Source: Lachnospiraceae bacterium UBA3401 (GTDB taxonomy: Bacteria > Bacillota > Clostridia > Lachnospirales > Lachnospiraceae). Taken from it: a stretch of DNA of 64,000 nucleotides. Every line of letters begins with the position of its first letter. Position 1 is the stretch's first letter. The stretch covers positions 17,387 through 81,386 of the forward strand of contig DEPD01000093.1 in NCBI GenBank assembly GCA_002358575.1, written 5' to 3'. The position numbers and the translations under genes are program-made. The notes under the pieces are model-generated. The model worked only from the letters and a program-made list of their open reading frames with translations, was not told the origin of the DNA and ran no database searches. This document shows, one piece after another, positions 25,744 through 35,539 of this stretch.

Positions 25744-27330
25744 TCAATACAAGTTGTCGAACACGACAGTTTCTCGGTTTAGGCCTGTGACAATTTCTTG
25801 ATTGTCCCCCATCTGTTTGGTGATGCCCTCCATATCTTTGGCTAGATTTTTGGTGTTGTCAGCGACGCCCGCGATGCCGCCTGCGCTGTCGCTGACCGCT
25901 TTTGTGATGGTGTTGATGGAGTCTGCGATACCAGACATAGAATGTTTTAGACATTCGGTTCTCAGGTGAAAGTTATCCATTGCGCGGCGAATATAGGCAG
26001 CATCTTCTTTATATTGGCTTCCAGATGCCACAAATGCTTGAAATTCAGTTAGAACGGACTGACTCATATAATCTACAAGGTGCTGCGCATTTTCTGAGAG
26101 ATTATGTACTGTGGCGGTGACGACTGTGTTCATTTCCTGAATACGACTTGCGGTTTCTTGGCTGGAATTGGCAAGGGTGCGCACCTCCTCCGCAACAATG
26201 GCAAATCCTTTGCCAGCGGTTCCAGCGTGCGCAGCTTCCACAGAGGCATTCAATGCGATTAGCTGGGTTTGTTGAGAGATTGCAAGAATTTCTCCTGTCA
26301 AAGTTTTAATTTGGTCTACACTGTGGCTCTTTTCTATAGCATCATTCAGAGCGCTCAGAAGTTCTTTGGTTTTGCTATCTGTGGTTTTTGCGTTGGACTG
26401 TGCAGAAAGTTGCATGGCATCTGCCCGTGCGTTCATTTGAATGGTATAGTTGCTAAGGGTATTGCATTCCTCTGCAATATTGTGGACATCAAGTCGGACA
26501 TCCTCCGCATTGTTATTGATGGCGGATACATTGCCCGCCACTTCCTGAAAAGCAGAGGACAACGCTTCGGCGAGTGAAGAAAGGTCCGCAGCGCTTCTCT
26601 TTGATGCATATGTTCTTTTTAGAACTTCCCCGGTCATAGTGTTGATACGGCCAGAGCTTTCCTGTATCGTCTGTAGTATGCTTTTGACTGGGAGAACAAC
26701 GTATTTGGTAATTAGTTTTAGATCGGCAAAGACCAACAAAACACAGGCTGATGCCGCTGCAATTCCCACTGCCAGTGATATTAGATATACAGATGTAAGC
26801 TGTTTTCGGGCGGTGGTGGTCTGATCTTGGATAGAGGCATTCAGCGCGTCAATATCAGCCTCTATAGCACGGGAAAACGTTGCCACATCACCGTTTGCAA
26901 GGATATAGGCATCTTGTGTCTTGCGGCTGGCACTTGCACAAGTTAAATGAACGAGTGCATGTTTGAAGGAGTCATAATCGGAGAGAAGGGATTGGTATGC
27001 TTTTTGATCCGTGGGTATTATATATTCCTGGTATTGCGCAAGCAAACCATCCAGAGTTGCTTCCTCTAATTTTATTTGCTGAACAAGGGCTGTCATCGTG
27101 TTGTAGTCTGTGGCAACAATATGGCTCAAAGCCATTTTATGAATATTCATGGAGGACTGATAGATTTCAGCCAGACGACCTTGACCTTCCATATAATTGT
27201 CGGCAATATTGGAGGCGCTCGCATTTACATTGCGTATATTAGAAATTGAAATTATATTTGATAAAAGTGCCACAATACCCAGAAGAGCAATGGGCAGGAT
27301 TAACCGATGCTTTAAACTAATTGTTTTCAT
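25744..27330 (-). CDS. Methyl-accepting chemotaxis protein
   Basis: Chemoreceptor of 528 aa. A first membrane helix at about 9-31, an outside four-helix-bundle-type sensor domain (about 32-178), a second helix at about 179-203, a short HAMP-like stretch, then a long coiled-coil signalling domain. The signalling tip ISQQTQLIALNASVEAAHAG followed by GKGFAIVAEEVRTLA at about 351-387 is nearly canonical and would contact CheA and CheW. No C-terminal NWETF-type tether. The gene lies between a solute-binding lipoprotein gene (57 bases upstream) and the hybrid kinase gene (79 bases downstream), so its ligand may be the loaded binding protein. No flagellar or che genes are present in the window, so motility control is not shown; it may instead feed the adjacent kinase. 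Confidence 0.92.
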   Translation of the reverse strand: MKTISLKHRLILPIALLGIVALLSNIISISNIRNVNASASNIADNYMEGQGRLAEIYQSSMNIHKMALSHIVATDYNTMTALVQQIKLEEATLDGLLAQYQEYIIPTDQKAYQSLLSDYDSFKHALVHLTCASASRKTQDAYILANGDVATFSRAIEADIDALNASIQDQTTTARKQLTSVYLISLAVGIAAASACVLLVFADLKLITKYVVLPVKSILQTIQESSGRINTMTGEVLKRTYASKRSAADLSSLAEALSSAFQEVAGNVSAINNNAEDVRLDVHNIAEECNTLSNYTIQMNARADAMQLSAQSNAKTTDSKTKELLSALNDAIEKSHSVDQIKTLTGEILAISQQTQLIALNASVEAAHAGTAGKGFAIVAEEVRTLANSSQETASRIQEMNTVVTATVHNLSENAQHLVDYMSQSVLTEFQAFVASGSQYKEDAAYIRRAMDNFHLRTECLKHSMSGIADSINTITKAVSDSAGGIAGVADNTKNLAKDMEGITKQMGDNQEIVTGLNRETVVFDNLY

Positions 27331-27387
27331 GACGATGGATTCTCCTTCTTGTAGGAATCGTTTCTTGGAATCTTTTAAAGGGTACTG

Positions 27388-28635
27388 TTATGGGGCAGTA
27401 ATTCCTGCAGCCATTTGGTCAAGCTGTTCTTGCAAGTCTTTTCCGGACGGATTTCCAGCTAGCATCTCAGCAGAAAAAGTGCTGACTGGTTCCCAGAACT
27501 TTCCACCAATGCGCTGCAGGCAAGAAAATTCGGATTGCTCCAGCAGCGCTGCGATTGCAGGGGAGTCCTGCACTTCCTTTGAGGCGGCGGCATTGCGGTT
27601 AGAAGGTCCTTGACCACGCATTTGAAAACGCAGTTTTTGATTTTCCTCGTCAGCAATCCATTCAGCCAGTTTAGAAGCCCATTTTCTCTGTTTAGAGTAG
27701 GCGTTTACACCAATAAGCTTATAGCCAGAAAAAGAAGCCATTTGTACTTGCTGCCCAGCACAAGTATAAGAAGGAAGCTTTGCAGCGCCAAAGCTGCTGC
27801 CCCAAGTTTCTTCTACAGCAACAGCATTCCACACACCGTTGACGCCTGCAATAATTGTGCCATTTTGTACTCCTTCTAGGAAACCAGCATCATCCACACT
27901 GATAAAGCCAGGGTGCGCGGCAATCTCGATCATGGACTGTGCCACATCAATTCCCTTAATGTTTCCATCCATTGCATTCCAAGTACAGTAATTGGTGATG
28001 CCATCATCATTTAACCCAACAGTAAGTCCTGTGTTGCCAAACAAGGAATATACATACCATCCAGAGGACCAATCCATAGAAAATTGACAGTTGTGTTCAG
28101 CCGCAATCGCAAGGATCTGCTCTAATGATTGGATATCCTCATCTGAAAAATAATCTTTATTATAATATAGAAAGTATCCATTATCTGCTGTCAATGGCAG
28201 CGCGTACATAATATCGTTTACGGAGGCGGCGGCGACAGCTTCTGGCAGATTGACCTCTCTGACAGAAGCTGCATCCTCAATGGGCTCCAATGCGCCTGCT
28301 GCAACAAGCGTGTTCAGTTGGTCATCGGCAAAAGCAAACACATCTGCACCATTTTCTAAGTCTGCCATCAAGGCATCCATACAGTGGCTTTCGCTCTGTG
28401 GCTGATAGGTAATGTTAAAATTTGCCTGTCCGCGATAGGTTTCTTCAAATGCGCTGATTATCTGGTGAAGCAGTTCTTCATCTTCTGCCGCGCTCCAGAC
28501 AGTTAAGTCAACCGTGTCAGAAACTGGGGGCGAAACGGTCCGTTCTGTCTCAGAGACAAGGACTTTTTGCCGGCACCCAGTCAACAACATTGTTGACAGA
28601 AGGAACAACAGATAGGATTTGCGTTTTGTTTTCAT
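27388..28635 (-). CDS. Extracellular solute-binding lipoprotein (family 1, MalE-like)
   Basis: Protein of 415 aa. Start at 28635 is set by a GGAG site six bases upstream and by the lipoprotein signal peptide that follows: MKTKRKS, a hydrophobic core, and lipobox LLTGC with Cys21. A possible upstream start would add a long non-signal extension. The mature part is a periplasmic-binding fold of the maltose/oligosaccharide class: DLTVWSAAEDEELLHQIISA, DVFAFADDQLNTLVAAGAL, GVNAYSKQRKWASKLAEWIA and DEENQKLRFQMRGQGPSN. It would be held on the outer face of the membrane by lipid and bind a sugar or oligosaccharide. No permease gene is nearby; instead it is followed by a chemoreceptor and a hybrid kinase, which points to sensing. 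It could still serve transport with a permease encoded elsewhere. Confidence 0.88.
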   Translation of the reverse strand: MKTKRKSYLLFLLSTMLLTGCRQKVLVSETERTVSPPVSDTVDLTVWSAAEDEELLHQIISAFEETYRGQANFNITYQPQSESHCMDALMADLENGADVFAFADDQLNTLVAAGALEPIEDAASVREVNLPEAVAAASVNDIMYALPLTADNGYFLYYNKDYFSDEDIQSLEQILAIAAEHNCQFSMDWSSGWYVYSLFGNTGLTVGLNDDGITNYCTWNAMDGNIKGIDVAQSMIEIAAHPGFISVDDAGFLEGVQNGTIIAGVNGVWNAVAVEETWGSSFGAAKLPSYTCAGQQVQMASFSGYKLIGVNAYSKQRKWASKLAEWIADEENQKLRFQMRGQGPSNRNAAASKEVQDSPAIAALLEQSEFSCLQRIGGKFWEPVSTFSAEMLAGNPSGKDLQEQLDQMAAGITAP

Positions 28636-28695
28636 AATCTTCTCCATAAATAGTTTTTTGAAATTCAAGAATGCCAATGGCTTTCTTGCAAAGAT

Positions 28696-28724
28696 AGAAT
28701 AGCATTTTTTAAGGATTTTGGCAA
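28696..28724 (-). promoter_or_regulatory. Sigma-A-type promoter for the binding protein-chemoreceptor-kinase operon
   Basis: Read on the minus strand: TTGCCA (28724-28719), 17 bases, then TATTCT (28701-28696). Transcription would start near 28689 and give a leader of about 55 bases before the binding-protein start. The opposite side of this 298-base divergent region (28636-28933) must hold a promoter for the giant surface protein, but I see no convincing boxes there, only AT-rich sequence with several TATA-like runs. Confidence 0.65.
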
Positions 28725-28933
28725 TCTGCAATTCGCAAGCAAAATGGTGAGAATTGTTGTTTGAAATTATAATTTAGATTTGTAAAATTTCTATGAAGTT
28801 TATGGAAAAACAGGAAAAAATATTATAGAATAAACAAGGAAAAGTTTGGTAATTGGGATTTCAGAGAATAGGCTTTTGGAGTTAAGGTTGTGAGAGGACT
28901 TTAAAAGGCTATAAAGTAATGAGGAGGAATGAA

Positions 28934-31900
28934 ATGCAGTACAAGGGATTGAAACGAATCAAGAAAGTGGCCGCTGTAATATTGTCGGCAGCTTTGATTA
29001 CGACAGAACTGCCGCAGACAGGGATAGCTTATGCATCAGAAACGGATAGCTATGAGGCACAGACGACCGATGGACAGGAAGAATCCCCAACACAGCAAGA
29101 GGGGAATACGGCTGCGAACGAAAGAGAAGAGCATGAAGAAATAGAAGAAAGTACAGAAGAATCAGGAATAGAACAAGAGACAGAAAGTGTCGTGTCCACA
29201 GAGGTAGAGACAGAAAGCAGCACGGAGACAGCCAGTGCAGAAACAACAGAACTAGAGACAGAAAATACTACAGAGACAATGAGTGCAGATCCAACACAGA
29301 CAGAGACGGAAAGCAATACAGAGACAACAAGCGTAGGGACAACGGAAACAGAGACAGAAAGCAGCACGGAGACGACGAGTGTAGAGCCAACACAGACAGA
29401 GACAGAAAGTAGTACGGAGAGTGCTGGGGCAACGGAGACAGAGACGGAAAGTAACACAGAGACAACGGAGACAGAAACAGAAACGGATACGCTAGAGACG
29501 GAAGATAGCACGGAGACAGAGGGAACAGAAGATAGTACTGACTTAGAAACTACAGAGATTGAAACTCTTGAATTTGAAACGGAATCAGCAGAAAAACAAA
29601 CATCAGTTCCTGTTCCGGAAGTGGATGCGTCGGTACATATTTTTAAGACAAAAAACAATATAACATCATTCGATGTTGCATCGCCAAGAGCCTATGCGTC
29701 TGTACAGGACCCTGTGGAAATTTCATCGGGTCAATATATAATAGAAAACAGAGATCAATTTATGGGCTTCCTTTCAGGCAAGCTTGATTATGATGGCTGT
29801 ACAGTGACATTGGCTTGCAATATTGATCTGAAGTCAGAGACCGTATATTATAGCGGAAGGTTTGCTGGCACTTTTGATGGAAATGGGTATTCCATTCAAA
29901 ATATAAAAGTAGATCAAGGTCTGTTTCCAGCCATTCAGTCTGGGGCAGTCGTGAAAAATTTACATGTCAGCAATGCATCAATGACAGGGGAACGCTCTGC
30001 AGGGGTGATTGCCGGTCGCAATGATGGTTTAATTACGAAATGTGTGGTTACTGGAAATTTAGAAGCCACAAATAATATGGATTATACTGCCGGAATTGCA
30101 GGGGTAAACGAGGGAAATATTGAAAGCTGTGTTTTTGCAGGAAGAATTACAGCGGCGGCAAATACAGCGGATGCAGAAAAATATATTGGCGGTATTGCTG
30201 GCAGAAACAATGGGGTAATTCAACAGTGTTATGCGACAGGCAGCATTAGTACCAAGGCGGCGGTTGTTGCTGGAATTGCTGGAACAAACACTTCGCGAGA
30301 CTCCGACAGTATTAAGGACTGTGCTAATTATATGAGTATAGAAGGCGCATATATTGTAGCTGGTATTGTGGGTATGAATGAAGGTGAAGTTGCAGATTGT
30401 ACGAACTATGGAACAATTCGACAGAAAAACAATGCGCAGGAAACCGGTGAAGCGGGCGGTATTGTCGCACAGAATAAATTAGGAACGATTCGTGATTGTT
30501 ATAATTATGCAGCGATTAACGGAGAAGATAAAAATATTGGTGGTATTGCCGCAACAACATCAGGAACAATTACTAGATGTGGAAATACTGGTTCTGTAAC
30601 TGGTTTGGCAAATGTAGGTGGTATTGTAGGGTTGTACAATGGAAATCGAGAGTACAGTATCAGTGAATGTTTCAATCAAGGAAGCATAAACGGCAGCGGC
30701 AGAACCACAAAATCTGTGGGAATTGGTGGTATCTTAGGAAGTGCGGGGGAAGGTTATAGAGTACCGATTGAAAATTGTTATAATACAGGAAATATTCGTG
30801 TTGCAAAATCATCACAGTACCTTGGCGGCATTGCAGGAGTTATTTACAAAGGTTCCATATCAAATTGTTATAATGCAGGAAATGTGTCTGGCAATGAAAA
30901 TGATTATGCAGCAATGCTTGTGGGATTTATGGGCAGGGAGGAAGATACATTCTGTACAAGCTGCCTTTATGTCGGCGATGAACATACCATTGCGTTTTAC
31001 AGAGAAACTGGTGGGGTTTCAGACGCAGAGATGGCAAAGACGACTAGCGAACTAAGGTCACAAGATGCACTTTTGGTACTTGGAGGAAGTTTTTCGTCGG
31101 ACAGTGGCAGCGATATTAATGAAGGTTATCCTATATTCAATGAACAGACAGAACCAGAGTATCAATACCCTGTTGTTTATGAGTTAAATGGTGGCTGTTC
31201 AGAGAGTTCCTATTTTGAACTGGTAAAACAGGATAGTTCAGTGGATAAACCAGAAGATCCAACCAAGAAGTATGCGGAATTTGAAGGATGGTGTAGCGAT
31301 GCGGGATTAAATAGTTCTTACAGTTTTAGTAATTCGATCAAAGCGCCATTAATTTTGTATGCAAAATGGAAGAATGTCACAGTTGTAGAAGATATAGAAC
31401 TGCTCCAAACTACAATTGAGTTAATCAGAGGAGAGGAGTATCCTATAAAAGTGCGCTTTACTCCAGAGAAGGCAGAAAATAAAGAGATGGTGTGGACGTC
31501 AGACAATACCTCTGTTGTAACTGTTGATGAAAAAGGGGTAATTCGGGCTGAGGCACCAGGTCATGCAATAATCACAGGAACATTAAAGGATAACTCTTTG
31601 TCAAAAGAGTTGGAATTAAGTGTAACTGTCACGAATAAAGACACAATTATTCATATTAGGCGACTTGAAGATGGCACGGAACTAAAGGATATGGATATTG
31701 CGGTTAAAGAAACCATTACGCTTGAGGTGATAGCAAAAGGATTTTCAGAGAAAGCGGAAATTCAGTGGCCTGGAAACAGTGAGTATGTTAAGATTACGCC
31801 AAAGGTAAATACACTAGGCAATCCTAAGGTGGAAGTGATGGGGTTAAAGCCAACACCATCAGGAGGACCAGTAAAACTTTCATTTAAAGTGATTGATGGA

Positions 31901-34900
31901 GATGACATTTCTTCGGCAATTGTCAATATTACGGTTTTGCCTTTGGCAACAGGGGTAAAAGTAAAGCTTGGAGACGAGGATATCACAGAGAAAACTGCAA
32001 TTTATGATTTGGTGACAAAGAAATTTATTGCTGTTGGCACAAGAAAATTAAAAAAGCCTGTGGAAAAATTGAGTGCTATTGTATCGCCTAAAGATGCAAG
32101 CCAAAAGGTAATATGGGAATCTAGCAATACTTCAGTGATTCAATTTGAGGATAAAGAAAGCGGTGTTGTGAAAGGAAATGCCAGTGGGACGACAGAGATA
32201 ACAGCACTGACAAAAGATGGAAGCAGCAAGGCTGGAAAAACAACAATCAGAGCAAAGCGGATTGTACAATCTTTTGTGTTAGAACCAAAAGAAGTAGATG
32301 CGAAGACTCCTGTTGTAGTAGACTCGCAGGGCAGAGTGCTGCTGACAAGTGGATGCAGTGTGAGACTGGTTCCTAAATTTACGCCGACGGATGTGACTGA
32401 CGAGGGATTGTCGTGGGAAATGAGTCCCAAAGGTAGTCTTAATATTGATGCAGAGAAGAAGATTATTACTGCAAAAGACGTGCAAGGCGAAACAAAAGTG
32501 ACCTTAAAAGCAACTTCTATGGATGGCGGTGAAGCTTCTTATGAGATGGAGTTTATCATTATTCCCAAGGTAGAATCGATTGAAATCTATGATGCAAGGG
32601 ATATGAAGAAACCTGTTACTAACGAAATAATCGGTGTAAATATTGAGACGGATAAAAAAACATTTACACTTCGGGTAAAGAATAAGCCAGATGATGCATC
32701 TCAAGTCGTTTTATGGAAATCTACAAATCCAAAGGTAGCAGATGTGACAGACAATAAAGATGGAAGCTGTGTAGTGACTGTATATGAAAATGGAAAGACA
32801 GATGTTACTGCCACAGCGGCAGATGGAAGTGATGCAAAAGCATCTGTAACAATAAATGTTTCAGCACTTGTGTCTTCCATTACGATTAGCGGCAGCAATA
32901 AGGTTGTAAAAGGTGGAAGAATCAAGCTAAAAGCGGAAGTCTTTCCAAAATCAGCAGAGAATAAAGCGGTTTATTGGGTGTCTGATGATACTTCCATTGC
33001 GACAGTAGATAAAAATACAGGAGAGGTAGTGGGTGTCAAGAAAGGCTTCGTGGATATCACTGCGACTGCAGCAGATGGAGGGGGGATTTCTCAGACATTT
33101 GCGATAAGTGTTACAGAACCAGTAACAGATTTTGATATTATGATACCAGATGGAAATACCAATCTGGAAGATGATGTCATTGTTACGAATAAAATGGTAG
33201 GAATAGACCTTGATGCCGGAATGGAGACCTGCACATTGTCAGCAAGGATTCTTCCCAAGGAGGCAAGCCAGATTGTCACATGGAAATCCGGCAATGAAAA
33301 GATTGCTACGGTGGATGAAAAAGGTACAATTACAGCCAAATCTCTTGGCAGTGTAATTATTACAGCAACTACAACAGACGGCAGTAATAAAGTTGCAAAA
33401 ACGACAGTCAATGTCAATACACTTGTAAGAAGGGTTTCGATTACAGGAAGCCATTATGTCGGTTCAGGACAATCTATTCAATTGCATGTAGAAGTGACAG
33501 ATAAAGATGCGGCAAACAAAAATGTAGTTTGGACAAGCAGTGATAAAAATGTGGTGGTGGTAGATGACAGCGGCTATGTGACAGCGGTCAGCAGAACAGG
33601 AGAGGCAAAGATTCGGGCGGAAGCGGCAGACGGAAGCGGCAAATACGCAGAACATACTGTCTATGTAATGGGTAAGAGCGATACAATAGAGATCACGGAC
33701 TTTAATGGTAGTTATATAAGTTCTGGTAAAAATTCTGAGATTGATATGCAGGATATCAAAAACAACCGCAGAGTAACTTTTACGGCACAACTAAGTGGTG
33801 GATCGAGTCAACAGGGCGATTATCGCAAAGAAGTAGAGTGGATAACCTCTAATAAAGCCATTGCAGAAGTTTATTCGATTCAGAATAATTACAGTTATAG
33901 CGAGGTGGTTATCCAGATTAAAAAAGAAGGAAGGGTAACGATCACAGCAAGGACAACTGACGGATCTAACAAAGAAGACTCCTATACATTGACTGTGACG
34001 GATACCGATCCCAATGTAACAATTATCGGACCAAAGCAGGTGGCAAATGGGAAAAAAATACAGCTTTCCACAGAAGGCGGGGTGGCTGTGACATGGTTCT
34101 CTTCAGATAGGTCGCTTGCAACAGTGGATGCCAAAGGAAAGGTAACTGCAAAAAAGAATGTAGAAGGAACAGTTGCGATTACAGCGACTTCAATCAAAGG
34201 AAGCGAGAAAACAGATATTTATTATATTAACGTATGCCCAGCGGTTACCAGTGTAGATATCTTGGCAAATGGGCAATCCTTGAAAGATAGAGGTAATAAA
34301 CTGGGTGTGGATTTAATAAAAGGATATTCTTTAGATGATGGCAGGACATGGAATCCCGATATTAAGTTTTCTGCATCGGTTACTGGTGCTGATGACGTAG
34401 TGACATGGAAATCCAGTAAAACGGCTGTTGCTACGGTGGATGAAAATGGCAAAGTTGAGATTAAGAAAAATGGTACAGCAGTCATTACTGCGACTGCGAC
34501 AGACGGCAGCGGCAAAAATGCAAAAGTTACACTGACAATCACAAAACAAATAACAAAGATAGAACCGGCAGATGGTGTGCAGGATATTTATGTTGGTTAT
34601 AAAAAATCTGTTCAGTTAAAACTGGCATTTAAACCGTTGGCAGCGACAACAAAAAAAGTGACTTGGGAGAGTGATGATAAAAGTCTGGTATCTGTCAATA
34701 AAAGTGGTAAGGTTACAGTAAAGAAACCATTTGGCGGTGGAGATTATGATACAAGTAATGATGATAATGTGATTGTCAGGGCAAAAGCGGCGGATGGCGG
34801 CGCAGCAGTCTGTGAGTTTCGGATTCATTTTGTGGCGCCTGCAACAAAAGTACAAATTTTAGAGAAAAAAGATAATATCGATCTGGGTTATGCGTCAATT

Positions 34901-35482
34901 GTCGGTATCGATATTGATACGAATGATGCAAAGATTGCACTGAAAGCCAATGTTGAAAGCACCAGCAGATATGAAAATTATGGTGTTACCAAGCAGGTAA
35001 CATGGAAATCCAGCAATCCCAATATTGCGGAAGTGACGCCCAATTATGATGGAACCTGTACTGTGACTGGGCACAGTAACGGGAAAGTTACAATTACTGC
35101 GACCGCAGCGGACGGAAGTAAGAAATCAGGCAAGGTTACTTTATATGTAGGAAAAATGATTAAGCGCATTAACACGACGAGAGATATCCAAGGATTAACG
35201 GACAATGAAGGTCGAGAGATTATAACTTTGTATGTAAAGAGTATTAGGAATAAAAAAACCTTGCAGCTCTCAGACAAATTGATTATCAATCCAAGTAACG
35301 CTACCAACAAAAAACTTACCTACAAGAGCAGTAATCCTAAGCTGGTATCCGTAAGCGCTTCTGGAAAACTTACCGCGAAAAAGAAAGAGAAAGGAATGGC
35401 GAATAATTATGTGACTATTACGATAACAACCAACGATGGCTCTAGGATTGAGAAGGAAATTGTTGTTCGCGTATTGCAATAA
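28934..35482 (+). CDS. Giant secreted surface protein: Thr/Glu repeats, GLUG motifs, about 14 Big_2-like domains
   Basis: Protein of 2,182 aa. ATG 28934 is chosen because GAGGAGG sits six bases upstream; ATG 28919 would place that site inside the gene. A signal peptide ends near GIAYASE (about residue 35). Then: a Thr/Glu/Ser repeat region (about 30-220); a beta region and GLUG motifs (about 345-650; repeated GGIAGxN and C-YN-G units); one Listeria-Bacteroides repeat (about 735-808; ELNGGCSE and ILYAKW); and from about 811 to the end around 14 Big_2-like Ig modules with motifs such as VTWKSSN, ATVDEKG and ITATAADGS. Long and short modules mostly alternate. There is no LPXTG, C-terminal membrane helix or choline/SLH repeat, so it is either released or bound to the wall by the modules themselves. 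Such proteins often act in adhesion; a role is not shown here. Confidence 0.88.
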   Translation: MQYKGLKRIKKVAAVILSAALITTELPQTGIAYASETDSYEAQTTDGQEESPTQQEGNTAANEREEHEEIEESTEESGIEQETESVVSTEVETESSTETASAETTELETENTTETMSADPTQTETESNTETTSVGTTETETESSTETTSVEPTQTETESSTESAGATETETESNTETTETETETDTLETEDSTETEGTEDSTDLETTEIETLEFETESAEKQTSVPVPEVDASVHIFKTKNNITSFDVASPRAYASVQDPVEISSGQYIIENRDQFMGFLSGKLDYDGCTVTLACNIDLKSETVYYSGRFAGTFDGNGYSIQNIKVDQGLFPAIQSGAVVKNLHVSNASMTGERSAGVIAGRNDGLITKCVVTGNLEATNNMDYTAGIAGVNEGNIESCVFAGRITAAANTADAEKYIGGIAGRNNGVIQQCYATGSISTKAAVVAGIAGTNTSRDSDSIKDCANYMSIEGAYIVAGIVGMNEGEVADCTNYGTIRQKNNAQETGEAGGIVAQNKLGTIRDCYNYAAINGEDKNIGGIAATTSGTITRCGNTGSVTGLANVGGIVGLYNGNREYSISECFNQGSINGSGRTTKSVGIGGILGSAGEGYRVPIENCYNTGNIRVAKSSQYLGGIAGVIYKGSISNCYNAGNVSGNENDYAAMLVGFMGREEDTFCTSCLYVGDEHTIAFYRETGGVSDAEMAKTTSELRSQDALLVLGGSFSSDSGSDINEGYPIFNEQTEPEYQYPVVYELNGGCSESSYFELVKQDSSVDKPEDPTKKYAEFEGWCSDAGLNSSYSFSNSIKAPLILYAKWKNVTVVEDIELLQTTIELIRGEEYPIKVRFTPEKAENKEMVWTSDNTSVVTVDEKGVIRAEAPGHAIITGTLKDNSLSKELELSVTVTNKDTIIHIRRLEDGTELKDMDIAVKETITLEVIAKGFSEKAEIQWPGNSEYVKITPKVNTLGNPKVEVMGLKPTPSGGPVKLSFKVIDGDDISSAIVNITVLPLATGVKVKLGDEDITEKTAIYDLVTKKFIAVGTRKLKKPVEKLSAIVSPKDASQKVIWESSNTSVIQFEDKESGVVKGNASGTTEITALTKDGSSKAGKTTIRAKRIVQSFVLEPKEVDAKTPVVVDSQGRVLLTSGCSVRLVPKFTPTDVTDEGLSWEMSPKGSLNIDAEKKIITAKDVQGETKVTLKATSMDGGEASYEMEFIIIPKVESIEIYDARDMKKPVTNEIIGVNIETDKKTFTLRVKNKPDDASQVVLWKSTNPKVADVTDNKDGSCVVTVYENGKTDVTATAADGSDAKASVTINVSALVSSITISGSNKVVKGGRIKLKAEVFPKSAENKAVYWVSDDTSIATVDKNTGEVVGVKKGFVDITATAADGGGISQTFAISVTEPVTDFDIMIPDGNTNLEDDVIVTNKMVGIDLDAGMETCTLSARILPKEASQIVTWKSGNEKIATVDEKGTITAKSLGSVIITATTTDGSNKVAKTTVNVNTLVRRVSITGSHYVGSGQSIQLHVEVTDKDAANKNVVWTSSDKNVVVVDDSGYVTAVSRTGEAKIRAEAADGSGKYAEHTVYVMGKSDTIEITDFNGSYISSGKNSEIDMQDIKNNRRVTFTAQLSGGSSQQGDYRKEVEWITSNKAIAEVYSIQNNYSYSEVVIQIKKEGRVTITARTTDGSNKEDSYTLTVTDTDPNVTIIGPKQVANGKKIQLSTEGGVAVTWFSSDRSLATVDAKGKVTAKKNVEGTVAITATSIKGSEKTDIYYINVCPAVTSVDILANGQSLKDRGNKLGVDLIKGYSLDDGRTWNPDIKFSASVTGADDVVTWKSSKTAVATVDENGKVEIKKNGTAVITATATDGSGKNAKVTLTITKQITKIEPADGVQDIYVGYKKSVQLKLAFKPLAATTKKVTWESDDKSLVSVNKSGKVTVKKPFGGGDYDTSNDDNVIVRAKAADGGAAVCEFRIHFVAPATKVQILEKKDNIDLGYASIVGIDIDTNDAKIALKANVESTSRYENYGVTKQVTWKSSNPNIAEVTPNYDGTCTVTGHSNGKVTITATAADGSKKSGKVTLYVGKMIKRINTTRDIQGLTDNEGREIITLYVKSIRNKKTLQLSDKLIINPSNATNKKLTYKSSNPKLVSVSASGKLTAKKKEKGMANNYVTITITTNDGSRIEKEIVVRVLQ
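29206..29515 (+). repeat. Degenerate 48-bp tandem repeat coding for Thr/Glu/Ser units
   Basis: The coding stretch repeats a 16-residue unit of the form TETESSTETTSVEPTQ, with variants (N for S, GTTE for EPTQ) and shortened copies toward the 3' end. It forms the linker just after the signal peptide of the giant surface protein. The antisense strand has a long open frame here only because of the repeat composition. Confidence 0.8.
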
Positions 35483-35501
35483 AGAACGGAAACAAAGTCT
35501 G

Positions 35502-35539
35502 AAACAGTGTATTCCTGTATGGAATACACTGTTTTTTTC
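35502..35539 (+). terminator. Strong Rho-independent terminator after the giant surface gene
   Basis: Perfect 14-bp stem AAACAGTGTATTCC (35502-35515) with GGAATACACTGTTT (35521-35534), five-base loop, then a run of seven T (35532-35538). It isolates the surface-protein gene from the second glycan locus. Confidence 0.92.

Noticed and set aside
29206..29515. Direct repeats that might suggest a CRISPR array
   Set aside because: The units are contiguous, in frame and coding, with no unique spacers.
29050..29658. Open frame of about 200 codons on the minus strand, Val/Ser-rich
   Set aside because: It is the antisense of the Thr/Glu repeat region; the low-complexity composition keeps stops away. 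No ribosome site or sensible protein.
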